Assembly: GCA_029204225.1 (NCBI GenBank)
Contig: CM055095.1
Span: 45,249,446-45,313,445 of the forward strand
Source: Diphasiastrum complanatum
Lineage: Eukaryota > Streptophyta > Lycopodiopsida > Lycopodiales > Lycopodiaceae
Length of the DNA: 64,000 nucleotides
Direction: 5' to 3'
The translations under genes were made by a program, and so were the position numbers. A model generated the notes under the pieces. The model did no database searches. It was not told the origin of the DNA and worked only from the letters and a program-made list of their open reading frames with translations. How positions within the stretch are numbered: the stretch's first letter is position 1; every line of letters starts with the position of its first letter. This document shows, in pieces, positions 42,200 to 53,521 of the stretch.

Positions 42200-43947
42200 T
42201 TTCCCATAGTGGTATAAACGATCATCAACAATAGTATAAACCTGGAACTTCCGAGAGGACGAAAGAGGACGAGAACAATAAACATCAGAAAAGTCAGAAC
42301 AAGACAAATATGCGGCCAGTAAATCATCAAACCAAGAAGGAACTAAAGCAACAATACTATTTAACAATGCAAGAAGACGAGATAAAGCATCAACTGCCGT
42401 GTTTGGCTTGCTTGCACAATACAAAATATCAAAATGAAAAGACTGCAAAAATTGTAACCAACGATACTGACGATCACTAAGATCACGTTGAGAAAAAAGA
42501 TAATGGAGAGACTGATGATCAGTAATAATATCAAAGGGAACATGATACAAATAATGGCGCCACTTCTTAAGAGGATCACATTCAACTTTAGACATACGAT
42601 ATGGAGCACACGAGGGTGGGGTAGCACCAAGAATAAGATCAATATGGTGGGTGACATCTCGTAATGGTGGCAGAGACCTAGGTTCTGAAAAGACAACAGA
42701 ATACTAATGCAATAAGTCAGAAATCACATGAGGAAGAGGACCCATGGATGGAGCAGGAGGAGCAGCAACTGATGTACTTTGAATGATAAGAAGAGCTGCA
42801 CCTTGAGCCTTTGGCAAGCTACGCATAAACTGCTTCCCGGTAACCAACTGATAGTCACCCTGGGAATCAATACCAGAGAGTAAATGATGTCGACCAGCAT
42901 GTGTAAAAGACAGCGTCTGACCAATATGCACCAGGAATAATGTCATAGCGCTCCAAAGGAATAATATAGAAATCGGCCTGTCCAGAGAAGTCAGCAATGC
43001 TATAGTCCAAGCCCTGAAACATCTGAGAGCTGATAAAAGAATGTGAGCTAGCAACCTCGACGCTGAGAGACTGTGTAACATAAATAGATGTAGCACGAAT
43101 CCTGGTGGAAATGTAACTACTGATAAATGAATGTGTACTGCCAGTATCCGCCAAAGCAATATACTCTCGCCCCAAAATGCGGACACGTAACCGAATAGAA
43201 CGAGGACCAGGACGCCCAGCCCCCAAGTAGCATAAGCAAGTTGTGCATGGCAAGCGGCGGAAGCAAGATCATCAAGAAGCGGGTCAGTCAGCTCATCAAC
43301 GGACTTGTGCTACAAGGTAGTAGCCAAGGAGACAGCATCTGAGAGAGTAGGAGGCCGAAAAGATGAGACATCGTATCGTAAGGAGCCTCTAAGACCGGCA
43401 ATAGAGGCCGAAAAGATGAAACATCATATCGTAAGGAGCCTCTAAGACCGGCAATAAAACGTGAAATAAGCTCTGTAGGATGAAGATCAAAAAAAAGGTA
43501 GAAAAGCTCAGTAAACTTATCAATATAAGCAGTCAAATCACTAGTATGGCGAAGGCTACGAAACAGATCACGTTGGTGAACCAACCACTGTGGGTCAATC
43601 ATAGCCATACGAAGATCATGACGAAAAGTAGGCCATAACCCCTCACGAGTAGGCAAGGGAGACCCATAAGGACTAGCACTATATAAAGGAAGACCAAACG
43701 TACTACCAAAAGCACCTCCTGAAGATGGAGATGGAGCAGGAGCAGGCGTACTCAAAATAGGAAATAAAGGTGCTTTACCAGGACGATGAAGAATGTCTGG
43801 GGAGGTGGTATCCCCTCGTGGTAGGATAGTCTCAAGGCTAGAAAGAACACGATCAATACGACTCTCAAGATGATCCATGCGAGAATCAAGGTGTAAAACG
43901 ATCATCTAAAGAGCTCTGCGGTGGGTCTTCTGATGAAGAAGTCGCCA
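42200..43947 (-). pseudogene. Gypsy-2 Gag-PR-(RT deleted)-RNase H remnant (minus arm)
   Basis: From ATG at 43947 downward: Gag (RIDRVLSSLETILPRGDTTS; LTAYIDKFTELFYLF; ISRFIAGLRGSLRYD), with a 53-bp tandem duplication at 43351-43456. A protease follows with an ordinary active site (ADTGSTHSFIS, about 43145). Then DLLHQYSVVFSEP-type linker leads to the first RT residues (PPSCAPYRMS), and there is an immediate jump at about 42592 to RNase H (PLKKWRHYLYHVPFDIITDH) ending near the integrase zinc finger (DDRLYHYGK). RT is deleted. Contrast the protease with the DDGA of Gypsy-1. Confidence 0.8.
43351..43456 (-). repeat. 53-bp tandem duplication in Gypsy-2 Gag
   Basis: GAGGCCGAAAAGATG begins at 43351 and again at 43404, with two or three differences between copies. 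Shifts the frame. Confidence 0.9.
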
Positions 43948-44832
43948 TAGGGACTAAGGAACAGACAAAACCTAAGGGAGAGGACGTTGTCGTCACCCCA
44001 ACTTAGTCTAACTTCCAAAATCACCAAAAATGGCACAAAAACAGCCAATCAAGATGGATAATAATCAAAAAATAAGGGGCAAGTAGGTGCAAAAAAGGAA
44101 GTGCAAATGGGCGCAAGCAATACCTGGGTGGGTGCTGATCCGTCGTTCAATCAGTAGTGCCAACAAAGAGAGGTAAAAGCTGAAGATATGACAGAAGAGA
44201 TGCGCCAACCAGCCACCAATCCGAATCCTCAACTCGTGCCAAATAAGCTGAAAAAAGTGCTGAAAGAGGCTGCTAGACAGCCGACAAATAATCAACAAAA
44301 TGAGCAGCAAGTCGATGGAGAAATCCATCGAGAATGGTGAGATAATAGGGCGCTGGGCAACAAACACCAAGATCCACAATATGCTGAAAAAAATAGGATG
44401 GAAAAGGTGCTGAAGTAAGGCCCCGATCAGCCTCCAATCAATAGCCGAAACGGACAACAAGTCGGTGAAGAGAACCACTGAAAATGAGACGGTAGTAAGG
44501 TGCTAGGCAGAAGCTACCAAATCTCAAAAATGATGAGTAACATAGCTGAAAATAATGGTGATGTAGAGCGCTAAACAGCCTCCTATCAATATCAAAAATG
44601 GACATCAAATTGGTGACGAAAAGTGTCGAAAATGATGAGGTAGTAGGGCGCTAGACAGCAGCTACCACATCTGCAAAAACAATGAAAATATGCCGAAAAA
44701 ATCGACGAAAGTGATGGGTAGTAGGGCGCTGAACAGCCACCACCAATCTGCAAAAATAAAATGGCGAAGAAAATCGATGAAAGTGATGGGTGGTAGGGCG
44801 TTGGACAGCCACCACCAAATCTGTAGGAAAGT

Positions 44833-44844
44833 GCTCTGATACCA
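44833..44844 (-). other. Gypsy-2 primer-binding site (minus arm)
   Basis: Minus strand TGGTATCAGAGC, complementary to initiator tRNA-Met, next to the LTR end GTAACT. Confidence 0.85.
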
Positions 44845-44845
44845 A

Positions 44846-45340
44846 GTTACAACTAGCTATGCTAGAAAGCAGGACTTAAGTTAGAAAGCAAGAAGAGAGA
44901 AGGCTTAAGGAGGCTAAAGAGGATCAATCATCATAAACTGAATAAAGGAATACAATGCTGCCCTATATATACCCTCTCCCTGAATCAAATAGAGGATTCA
45001 AAAAAGGGAGGGAATAGGATTTGGAGGGAAAATAGTGCGCCTTCCCAATAGGAGGACCCCCCACTCCAAATCAACCTAAGTCCTAAAAATATGACCAAAT
45101 ATGACCCAAGGCCAATATATGAATAAAAAGGGCCCTTAAGCCTACTTATGCATAATAACGAATAAAAGAATGGACGCGACGAATGTAATAAGCCAAGTCC
45201 ATAACTATAAGACAAAAGCATATGTACATAGTTGTGGGAGCGGGAGCATAGTCCACATGAGGACTGGCATAAGAGTGCATAAAAACGATAGTAAAAAAAA
45301 TACTAACTATGAGAGAGAGAGAGAGAGAATGCATTTTTTA
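44846..45340 (-). repeat. Gypsy-2 LTR (minus arm)
   Basis: Matches the plus-arm LTR up to about 45200, then continues for up to 140 bases to a GA tract at 45306-45330. The outer boundary is uncertain because no second intact LTR is available. Confidence 0.65.
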
Positions 45341-45766
45341 AACCTATAACTGCGTCTGCATTCTGCTCGCCCTTTTTTTATTAACCTAAAATTTGAAGAC
45401 CTTAAAATAACTAAAGGAGAAAAAATAAAATATACATTATAAATGCAAAAAAACCTCATAAAAGACTAAAAAACCAATAATAATAAAAAATGGCACATTA
45501 TGGAAAGTTCTAATGGGAAATCCCAGATCATGTTTAGAAACGTGATCCAAAACACGTTAAAAAATGAAATTTGCAATTATGATGGTTACAATGAAACCTG
45601 CTCCATTGCAACCGTGTTCCGGATGGGCCATTTTTTTAAGAAAAAGCATGAATAGGTACTCAATATAAACTAACTATACTTATGCGAAGTAATTGTCATG
45701 GAATTTAGTTTTACTATTATTCTTACAAGGTCTAGCTAATTTTTTTAAGACTATTTTTATGATTTA
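45341..45766. other. Unassigned AT-rich spacer
   Basis: No gene, no repeat shared with the rest of the window. Ends in the TA tract before a family I derivative; could be older single-copy DNA. Confidence 0.4.
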
Positions 45767-45787
45767 ATATATATATATATATATATC
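45767..45787. repeat. (TA)n microsatellite
   Basis: TA tract; a family I right-type end (TCATAGTGGCACGTGG) follows. Confidence 0.95.
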
Positions 45788-46051
45788 ATAGTGGCACGTG
45801 GTACCGCCATTATGGTACCGCGGTACCATAATGGTGGTACCGCCATTATGGTGCCGCCCAAAAATCCGCGGTACCAGGGAGGCACCATTTTTTAATTTTA
45901 TTTTTTTTAAATTAAATTTTTTGTTTTAAAAAAAAAATTAGTGGGCAGTATGGGTATCAGCTTGAAGCTCTTGACGAGAGCAGTGCATTTATGCAGGTTG
46001 CCGGTGCTTTCAGCTACAAACCCGCGGTACCGGGATCCGCGGGATCTATGA
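45787..46051 (-). mobile_element. Family I MITE-size derivative with one foldback arm
   Basis: Family I ends (GGTACC-rich, to CGCGGGATCTATGA) around an A/T core and a single copy of the 68-base foldback arm (45938-46005). TA tracts on both sides. Confidence 0.7.
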
Positions 46052-46057
46052 TATATA

Positions 46058-46102
<45 letters not shown>
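46051..46102. repeat. (TA)n microsatellite
   Basis: TA tract between a family I derivative and a family II derivative. Confidence 0.95.
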
Positions 46103-46104
<2 letters not shown>

Positions 46105-47024
46105 CATGAGGGTCCGGGCCAAAGTGCCCGCGTCCGCGTCCGTGTTCGCGTCCGACGCCCAGACCCGGACGCGTCCGACCCCCGGACGCGAGGTCGGACG
46201 GATCCTTTTTTTAAATTTTTTTTTTTTTTTAAAGGCTGGACGTGTCCAGAGGACGCGTCAGCGTCCGGACGCGTTTTTTTTAAAACAAAAACCCGCGGGC
46301 CCTGCGGACAGTCCGCAGAACCCGAGAGCAGGCAGAGGGCGGAAGGGGGCAGAAGAGGGAGAGTGTGGGAGAGCATAGAGTTATAAGTAATTAGTAAGCT
46401 GTTGAAGTTCATCCGGGAAGAAACCGATCCCCTAAACCGAGTCACAGTAGTGTATAGCTTGTCACTCTTCTGGTGAGCCCTAATTTCCCCCAAAGACTTC
46501 TGCTTTTGAGAGCTTGTCACTCTTCTGGTGAGCGTTCACCTTTCCCCAATCCTCTGGCGAGCATTCACTTCTAAATCTTGGCGCAGTAATATGTTTGCCA
46601 TACAAACCTTCACTCGAAACCACTCTCAGATCTTTCTTTGCCGCTGTTTTGGAGCTTAGTTCCCAATGAAGGTTTGTAATAATTTATGAACTGCTCACTG
46701 GCCATGGTTGTTTAGTAATACTAAGGTTATGAGAGGCATGGCCCAGTGGTTAGGTCTGTTGCAAATATTTTTGCAAATTTTTTTGGAAATTTTTTCGGTA
46801 CTATTTTCCTATTTTTTAACAGGAGGGGGCAGGTGGGTGACAGGCACCCTCTGATAATTAATTCCGCGGGACCAACAGGGGCCATAAATTGTTTTTACTT
46901 TGCTTTTGGGATGGGGGGCAGTGTAGGCAGGTGCCTGTATTTTATTTTATTTTTTTTGAAAAAAATTGGACGCAGACGTACCCCTGGCGCGTCCGCGTCC
47001 GCGTCCGCCATCTGCTTCCTTGGA
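46103..47024 (+). mobile_element. Family II non-autonomous derivative, about 920 bp
   Basis: Has both intact-looking tips: left GACATGAGGGTCCGGGCC and right GTCCGCCATCTGCTTCCTTGG. It contains the left GGACGCG zone, the CTCTTCTGGTGAGC repeats (46458-46570) and the right terminal block (ATAATTAATTCC at 46852), but no transposase or leader. The cleanest end-to-end reference for family II here, with TA tracts on both sides. Confidence 0.8.
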
Positions 47025-47026
47025 TC

Positions 47027-47050
47027 TATATATATATATATATATATATT
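47027..47050. repeat. (TA)n microsatellite
   Basis: TA tract after the family II derivative. Confidence 0.95.
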
Positions 47051-47051
47051 A

Positions 47052-47892
47052 GACCTCAATTACCCGCCCTCCTCCATCTCTATCGTTTTTAGCCTTGCCA
47101 TCACTGCTGTCCGTGCACTGCCTTCGCCCACAGTCCAGCATGGTGCACCAAACGTGACGGGAATGGATGATGACGCAACAAGCTGGGCACTAGTGGATGC
47201 ACCAGTTGTGGACGTGGAATGGGGAGATTGGGATGCACTGGCCGGGATGGGTGCAGCAGCATAAGTGGGGTACACTGGTGGAGGGGGGACATCTGGCATA
47301 GGATACAAAAACTGCTGCCTAGGGAGGTCATCCGGATGGGAAGGGAGGGAGGAAGGGACCTCCTCAACATCCTGGAAGGCCTCGTCACTAGCATCCTGGG
47401 CCTGCTCCTGCTCGGGCTGTGGAGAGTCCATGAGAAAGTCGTAAACTGGGGGAGTGCGACCAACAGTAGGTGGTGGTGGAACCGCAAAGGCAACTGGCCG
47501 ACGAGATGGGACGGGTTCCACCGGAATGGGTGCAGATGGAAGGCAGAGATGATCGTGAGTGCGATAGGAGGCGGAAGGCTGGAAAAACCACAACAAAGGC
47601 CGAAATAGCAATAGCAGGGGCGGAAGCGATTAGCGCAACGAGAAGACCATATGATGGCGAGGAGTGGGCGGACAGCAAACAATGCGCAGACAGCAGGGAG
47701 GGCGCAAACAGCAGCGCGATGGGCAGGGAGAGAGATGAAGCGAGGGGAGGGGATTAGGTTAAAAAAAATATATTAATATATTAAATAATAAAAATAATAT
47801 ATATTGTGGTACCGCGGATCAGTATGGATCCGCGGTACCACAGTGGATGCGCGGTACCGGGATCCGCGGATCCTGGTACCGCTGGATCTATG
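47052..47892 (-). mobile_element. Family I transposon copy I-D (left third only)
   Basis: Holds only the left end and part of transposase exon 1: the Pro-rich linker (PPVYDFLMDS, ASTSAQLVASSSIPVTFGAP; about 47550-47130). The BED exon portion is deleted near 47540, where linker joins the 5' leader. No right end is present. Confidence 0.75.
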
Positions 47893-47912
47893 ATATATAT
47901 ATGTATATATAT
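47892..47912. repeat. TA-rich tract
   Basis: Short interrupted TA tract between I-D and a family II derivative. Confidence 0.9.
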
Positions 47913-48180
47913 CAAACATGAGGGTCCGGGCCGTTTTGCCCGCGTCTGTGTCCGCGTACGGCGTCCGGACCCGGACGCGTCCGACCCCCGAACGCGAGGT
48001 CGGACCCGTCTATATTTTTTTTTATTTTTTTTTTAAAACAGATGCGTCCGGGGTCCGGACGCACGCGTCTGGAGTACGGAAGCAATTTTTTTTTTTAAAT
48101 TTAAAAAAAAATTATAAAATTATTAAAAAAAAAAAATCGGACGGGTCCTGCGCGTCCACGTCCGCCATCCGCTTCCTTAG
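47913..48180 (+). mobile_element. Family II MITE-size derivative
   Basis: About 270 bp from AACATGAGGGTCCGGGCC to GCCATCCGCTTCCTTAG, GGACGCG-rich ends, poly-A/T core, no gene. Confidence 0.8.
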
Positions 48181-48404
48181 AAATATATCCGCTTCCTTAG
48201 ATATATAGAAGCGGATGGCGGAAGCAGACACGGACGCGCGTCCACGTCTGCATCCAGACGCGTCCAATTTTTTTTTTTTTTTTCAAAAAAAATTTTAAAA
48301 AATGGTGCCACCTTGGTACAGCGGATTTTTGGGCGGCACCATACCTACAGTACCACTATTATGGTACCGGCGGTACCATAATGGCAGTACCACAGGGAAC
48401 TATG
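48181..48404. mobile_element. Chimeric fragment: family II right end joined to family I right end
   Basis: GAAGCGGATGGCGG plus CGCGTCC words (family II right end, reversed, about 48206-48275) pass through an A/T core into a family I right end (GCGGCACCATACC to GGGAACTATGA). One piece carrying one terminus of each family. Confidence 0.65.
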
Positions 48405-48420
48405 ATATATATACATATAT
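48405..48420. repeat. TA-rich tract
   Basis: TATATATACATATATC between the chimeric fragment and I-E. Confidence 0.9.
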
Positions 48421-51400
48421 CATAGTGGCACGTGGTACTGCCATTATGGTACCGCGGTACCATACGGGTGGTACCGCGGTTATGGTGCCGCCCTCAGACC
48501 AGCGGTACCAGGGCGGCACCACAAAAATAATATTTTTTATTTTATTTTATTTTGAATAAAACCCTTTTAACAGGCTAATACAAGGTAAAAAATTCAGGAA
48601 AAAAAAGGGCTAGGGTTTAGAAAAAAGATGTTACTGTACAGGGGACTGTACAAGGGGCACTGTGGGAGAGCAGACCTGGTGGTCAATGGGAGTGCAGCAT
48701 GTGGGGGGGGGCAACAAATCCGGACAGGTACACCGTCACATGGGCACTGTGGGGGAGCAGACCACGGACCCAATCGGAGTGCAGCATGTGGGGGAGCAAT
48801 ACATGGGGCTGGTACACCATCACATGGGCACTGTGGAGGAGCAGACCATGGACCCAATCGGAGTGCAACATGTGGGGGAGCAATACATCCGGACAGGTAC
48901 ACCGTCACATGGGCACTGTGGAGGAGGAGCCACTGTAGATGTGGGCGCTGCAAGACAAGATCTGGGCACAGATGGTGGCCTGCCATGGAGACCTGCTGCT
49001 ACAAAAGTGGATGGCGATGAAGGGGCTGCAGGGCTCAACGGTATCGGTGGCACTAGAGGTGTTGTGCGACGCACATACACCCTCTAAGGAACTGGAGGAA
49101 CTGCAGGCGCCTCGTCTAGTTGCTCTGGCTGAGACTCTGTGTAGGGCATGCTGGCTAGAGAGGATGGGGGCGCCCTGACGCTCGGCATCTGTTGGGCCTC
49201 TGAATCCAAGCCTGCAATCAAGTCGTCCAACTGGGCATCCAAATACAAACGCTCTGGGTTCTGGGACTCATCATGTGCACCATCCTCTGGATCATCCTGT
49301 GCCTCATCCTGTGCACCATGGGGACCGTGCATGGCCTCCCAATTGGTACAATCAAAGTCATCTCGTGACTCCTCTGGTGTGCTGTCGTAGAAATGCCTAT
49401 GACTCTGTGATGCACGCATCCAAGCAGCTGTGGTAGGTAAGCCCAAATCACTCTGCCCCCTATCAAGAGCCTCCTCCATCATATCAACATAAGAAGGTAT
49501 GCCACTGGCCCCCGCTGTGTGCCCTGCCTGTCTCCCGGTATAATCTGTGGCATGTGCCCCACCTCTACCACGTGAGGCACCTGTGACCCCTGCTCTAGGC
49601 ATGTGCCCAACACCTGTATCATATGCCTCGTCCCTCTCTGATCTGGCGAACACAACTCGAATGGGCTTATCCTCATGCTGATCATCCTCTGACACTGGCT
49701 CATCTGCCTCGTACAATGGAGGCTCTGTGCGTAACATTGACAGAAAAACAAGCTAGCAACCACTGAAAAGATATAGACCAATTACAACACTATACCGCTT
49801 ACCTCTTTGGCTGCAGGATGGGCAGCTGCAGGAACTGTCCAATCCGGTCCATGAGCTCATACACCAGTCCAAGTGTCGACCCCTCGCTGCCAACCATGTG
49901 GAACACAATGTAGAGTGGTCGAAGCAGTCCTGACAATGTTTGTGCATCCCTCCAGAACTGATCTCCCCTCACCGTGGAAGAAAAGTGCTCCCCATCCTCA
50001 GTGTGCTGAAATGTACTGGCACACCAAAGATCACTGGCAACCATCTGTAGAAGTTGTGCCCTGCACCTGATCAAACGGTCGATGACCACCAAATCGAATG
50101 CAAAGCGTGTGGGGGCTGCCTTTCACCCGGAACATGGCAAGAACACGCCTCTTCCTGGTGACAAAATTCACCAAGAAGAGGGCCTAACGGACGATGGTTC
50201 TAACCCAGGGAAGTGCACCTATGTCCCCCATCAGAAGGTCTATGCCGTGCGTGGCACAGGGGGTATGAACAATGTGAGGGAACTCGGCCTCTAGCAGTAC
50301 ACCCATCTGAATGCAGTTCGTGGCATTGTCCGTCACCACCGTGACGACATGCTGTGGGCCTATGGACAGGATGGAAGACCTGATGACATCAAACATGAGC
50401 TCTGCAGATATGACTCTCCCCCCCCCTGCTGCAATCCACTGCCCTCAAAAATTGTGTGCCCATGCAGCTGGAGACCAATATGTTGAGGATCGGCCTCCTC
50501 CTGACATCAGTCCAGCCATCGGACATGATGCTGCAACCGTAAGTGGCCCAGTGGCGACGTAGAGGCTCCATCTCTCTAGACAATGACTCGACCCTATCCC
50601 TCAGCATGTGTGTACGGACAACCTCTGAACTAGGGACTCTCCAGCTAGGGCTGACAGAAAGTGCAAGGCGGAAGGCCCTTCTGAAGGGCTCAGAGTCGGT
50701 GATGGCAAAATGGAAGGTTCAGCTCATAAACCAAACTGGCCACAGCCTGTGTCGCCTCTCTATCCATGTACGGCTGATGCGCGCCGTGAATGCTCTGCTG
50801 CCTAAGAACTCTCCCAGCTCGGCGACGGGTAGCGAACCTCCAGCACGGTGCACCAAACGTGACGGGAATAGATGATGACGCGACAGGCTGGGCACTAGTG
50901 GATGCATCAGCTGTAGACGTGGAATGGGGAGAGTGGGATGCACTGGCCGGGATGGGTGCAGCAGCGTAAGTGGGGTACACTGGTGGAGGGTGGACATCTG
51001 GCATGGGATACGAAAACTGCTGGGTAGGGTGGTCATCCGGATGTGACGGGAGGGAGGAAGGGATCTCCTCAACATCCTGGAAGGCCTCGTCACTGGCATC
51101 CGGGGCCTGCTCCTGCTCGGGAGGCGGAGAGTCAATGAGAAAGTCGTAAACTGGGGGAGTGCGAGCAACAATAAGTGGTGGTGGAACCACAGTGGCAACT
51201 GGCGGACGCGGTGGGACAGGATCCACCGGAATGGGTGCAGATGGGGGTGCATGAGGCGGAACTATTTGAGAGGGACGAGGGGCAAAGGGACTGGACGAGG
51301 ATGCACTCCCTCTCCTCGTGCGTGCCAGCCAAGCAGGCAGCAACTCGGGGTCAACCACGTAAGGAGCGGTGCAAAACCGAAGAACACCCTCCGAAATGGT

Positions 51401-52045
51401 GTTCTCCCCAGCCACAAGACGTGGCCCGTAGGTATCCAGAAGTCGCTACCTGACGGGAACGGACATGCTGGCACAGGGGGCAACATTCAGTGTGCCACCA
51501 TCTTTGGCGCGTGCGCCGAGAGTGTGGCCTTTAAGGCGAGTGAAGGTGGCAACGAACTCGGCCACGCAATATCGACAGCGCACGATCCTTGCACCGGACT
51601 TGTTGGACTTGTCGGGAACCCGCCTGACAATGTCCACCTCGTCCCACAGATCGGCAAGGTTGGAATGCACCATCTCTGTAGAAGGAACTAGGGAAAGAAG
51701 GCAGAGATCTCTGTGGGTGCGGTAGGAGTCGGAAGGCTTAAAAAAACCACAACAAAGGACGAAATAGCAATAGCAGGGGCAGACGCGATCAGTGCAATGC
51801 GAAGACAGCAGGGAGGGCGCGGACAGCAAGGCGATGGGCATACAACAAGGAGGGCGCAGACAGTACGGCGATAGGCAGTGAGAGAGATGAAGCGAGGAGG
51901 GGGGATTAGGTTAAAAAAATATATATGAATATATTAGATATTAAAAAATAATATATATTGTGGTACCGCGGATCAGTATGGATTCGCGGTACCACAGTGG
52001 ATCCGCGGTACCGGGATCCGCATATCCCGGTACCGCTGGATCTAT
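48420..52045 (-). mobile_element. Family I transposon copy I-E
   Basis: Right end at 48420 (TCATAGTGGCACGTGG), intact subterminal repeats (48655-48925), then a deletion junction near 48935 straight into the Pro-rich part of exon 4 (ORFB and tail lost), exon 4, a second deletion near 49735 removing exons 2-3, exon 1, and left end to 52045. TA tract follows. Confidence 0.8.
48940..51673 (-). pseudogene. Family I transposase, copy I-E
   Basis: Exon 1 51673-49803: BED finger (LWDEVDIV, RCRYC, LTRLKGHT), linker, DUF659 (SDGWTDVRRRPILN, VVTDNATN, HTPCATHGIDLL), with GAG to TAG at about 50187 (IVR then stop) and a deletion after AMFRV near 50125. Exon 4 remnant 49737-48940: acidic region (SEDDQHEDKPIRVVFARSER) and the start of the Pro-rich part. 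The hAT dimerisation exons and AT-hooks are deleted. I-E keeps CAG and the full CACAC at the sites damaged in I-C and I-F, which shows those lesions are derived. Confidence 0.8.
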
Positions 52046-52060
52046 CATATATATATATAT
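52045..52060. repeat. (TA)n microsatellite
   Basis: TA tract after the left end of I-E. Confidence 0.9.
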
Positions 52061-52150
52061 CATAGGTCCCGCGGTACCAGGTCCCGCGGATCCCAGTACC
52101 GTAGGACCATATATGGTACCGCAGTACCATATCGATCGACGGTACCCGAA
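52060..52150. mobile_element. Family I end fragment
   Basis: About 90 bp of GGTACC/GGATCC-type left-end sequence (TCATAGGTCCCGCGG) between TA tracts; no core. Confidence 0.55.
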
Positions 52151-52730
52151 AATATATATATAGTGGCACGTGGTACCGCCATTATGGTACCGCGGTACCA
52201 TAATCTGTACGGGGGGCACTGTGGGAGAGCGGACCCAATCGGAGTGCGGCATGTGAGGGAGCAATACATGGGGCAGGTACAGTAGCACATGGGCACTGTG
52301 GAGGAGCAAACCATGGACCCAATCGGAGTGCAGCATGTGGGGGAGCAATACATCCGGACAGGTACACCGTCACATGGGCACTGTGGAGGAGCAGACCATG
52401 GACCCAATCGCAGTGCAGCATGTGGGGGATCAGCACATGGGGCAGGTACAGTAGCACATAGGATCATCAACAAAAGCAAATTGGGAAACAGGCTGTGGGG
52501 TGAAATAGGCACTCACGAGACAGTGAGAGAGCCAGTGAGAGGGGGTGAGAGGCATTGTGAGAAGCTGTGAGGGAGAGCCAGTGGGAGGCTGTGAGAGAGA
52601 GGCATTGTGAGAGGCTGTGTGACAGACCGAGTGAGAGGCTGTGAGAGGGGGGCTGTGAGAGAGCCAGTGAGAGCCATTGAGAGGCTGTGAGAGGCTGTGA
52701 GGGTCATTTCGAGCAACAGGGTGTCGTGAG

Positions 52731-53074
52731 ATGGCGGAGGGCGAAGTCAGGAGGAAGCTCGAGGAAGATGTCCGAAGGCACAACGAAAGGCATCGGAAGC
52801 AAGACGCAGACATTGCAAAGATGCTGCGAGAGACTCGACAGAGACACCCAGAGCTGCATATCCCCGCCCCCGCTGTGGCCCCCGCCCCCGCTGTCGAGTT
52901 GGATTTGGATGAGCAGATCGGAATGAACTTCACACGACGGCAGCTCATCATGGTCAGGGAAAGGGTGGCCGCCGTCGGGCTGACCAGGAGGCAACACGGG
53001 CTAACCGGGAGGCAGAGCGAGAGCGTCAGAACAATGCACCTGATGAGGGCGAGGAGTCAGTGGAGGATCCATAG
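52731..53074 (+). pseudogene. ORFB of copy I-F, frameshifted
   Basis: ATG at 52731 (MAEGEVRRKLEEDVRRHNE). Intact through VELDLDEQIGMNFTRRQLI with a small in-frame expansion (PAPAVAPAPAVEL); the frame is lost near 52965, so the normal stop at 53072 is out of frame. GCCGTATGTGGC at 53099 and GCCGTATGCGGC at 53188 follow, spaced about 90 bases, as in the other copies. Lies opposite to the transposase. Confidence 0.8.
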
Positions 53075-53521
53075 GAATGTTTAGCATAGATGGGGTCTAG
53101 CCGTATGTGGCTGACTGTTGTTATGTAATGTTCATCAGTAGATGAGGCAGTATTTAGTGTCTAGCATGGTGTAAAGAACAGCCCCAGCCGTATGCGGCGG
53201 GAATACGTATTGTAATTTTGATACATCTGATGAATTAATGTACGATGTGTTTTTGTGCAATGCGTGCCTTGTGTATTGCAATCTGATGTATGTGATTATG
53301 AAATGCTATCAGGGGGGTTGTATTTCTGTGTTCTGCATATGCTCTCAAACTCTGTACTGAAAACTAATTGAAAACACGCACACCATTTGAAGTAAAACTG
53401 CAAGTAGAACATCACAATTACAAATTGACAAATACACATTGTGCAGTGAATAGAATACGTCCAACACTAAATATAATATGAAAAATGGTCTAAATACAGT
53501 GTTCGACCATCTGGCCGCCAA

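Larger units (their letters stand above)
39571..45340. mobile_element. Gypsy-2 inverted pair (tail-to-tail chimera)
   Basis: Plus arm 39571-42195 (LTR part, leader repeats, Gag start, integrase) meets minus arm 45340-42200 (LTR, leader repeats, Gag, protease, RNase H part) at about 42197. LTR, leader and Gag are present in both arms in opposite orientation. Each arm lacks RT. Probably two deleted copies joined, or an inverted duplication followed by deletions. Confidence 0.75.
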
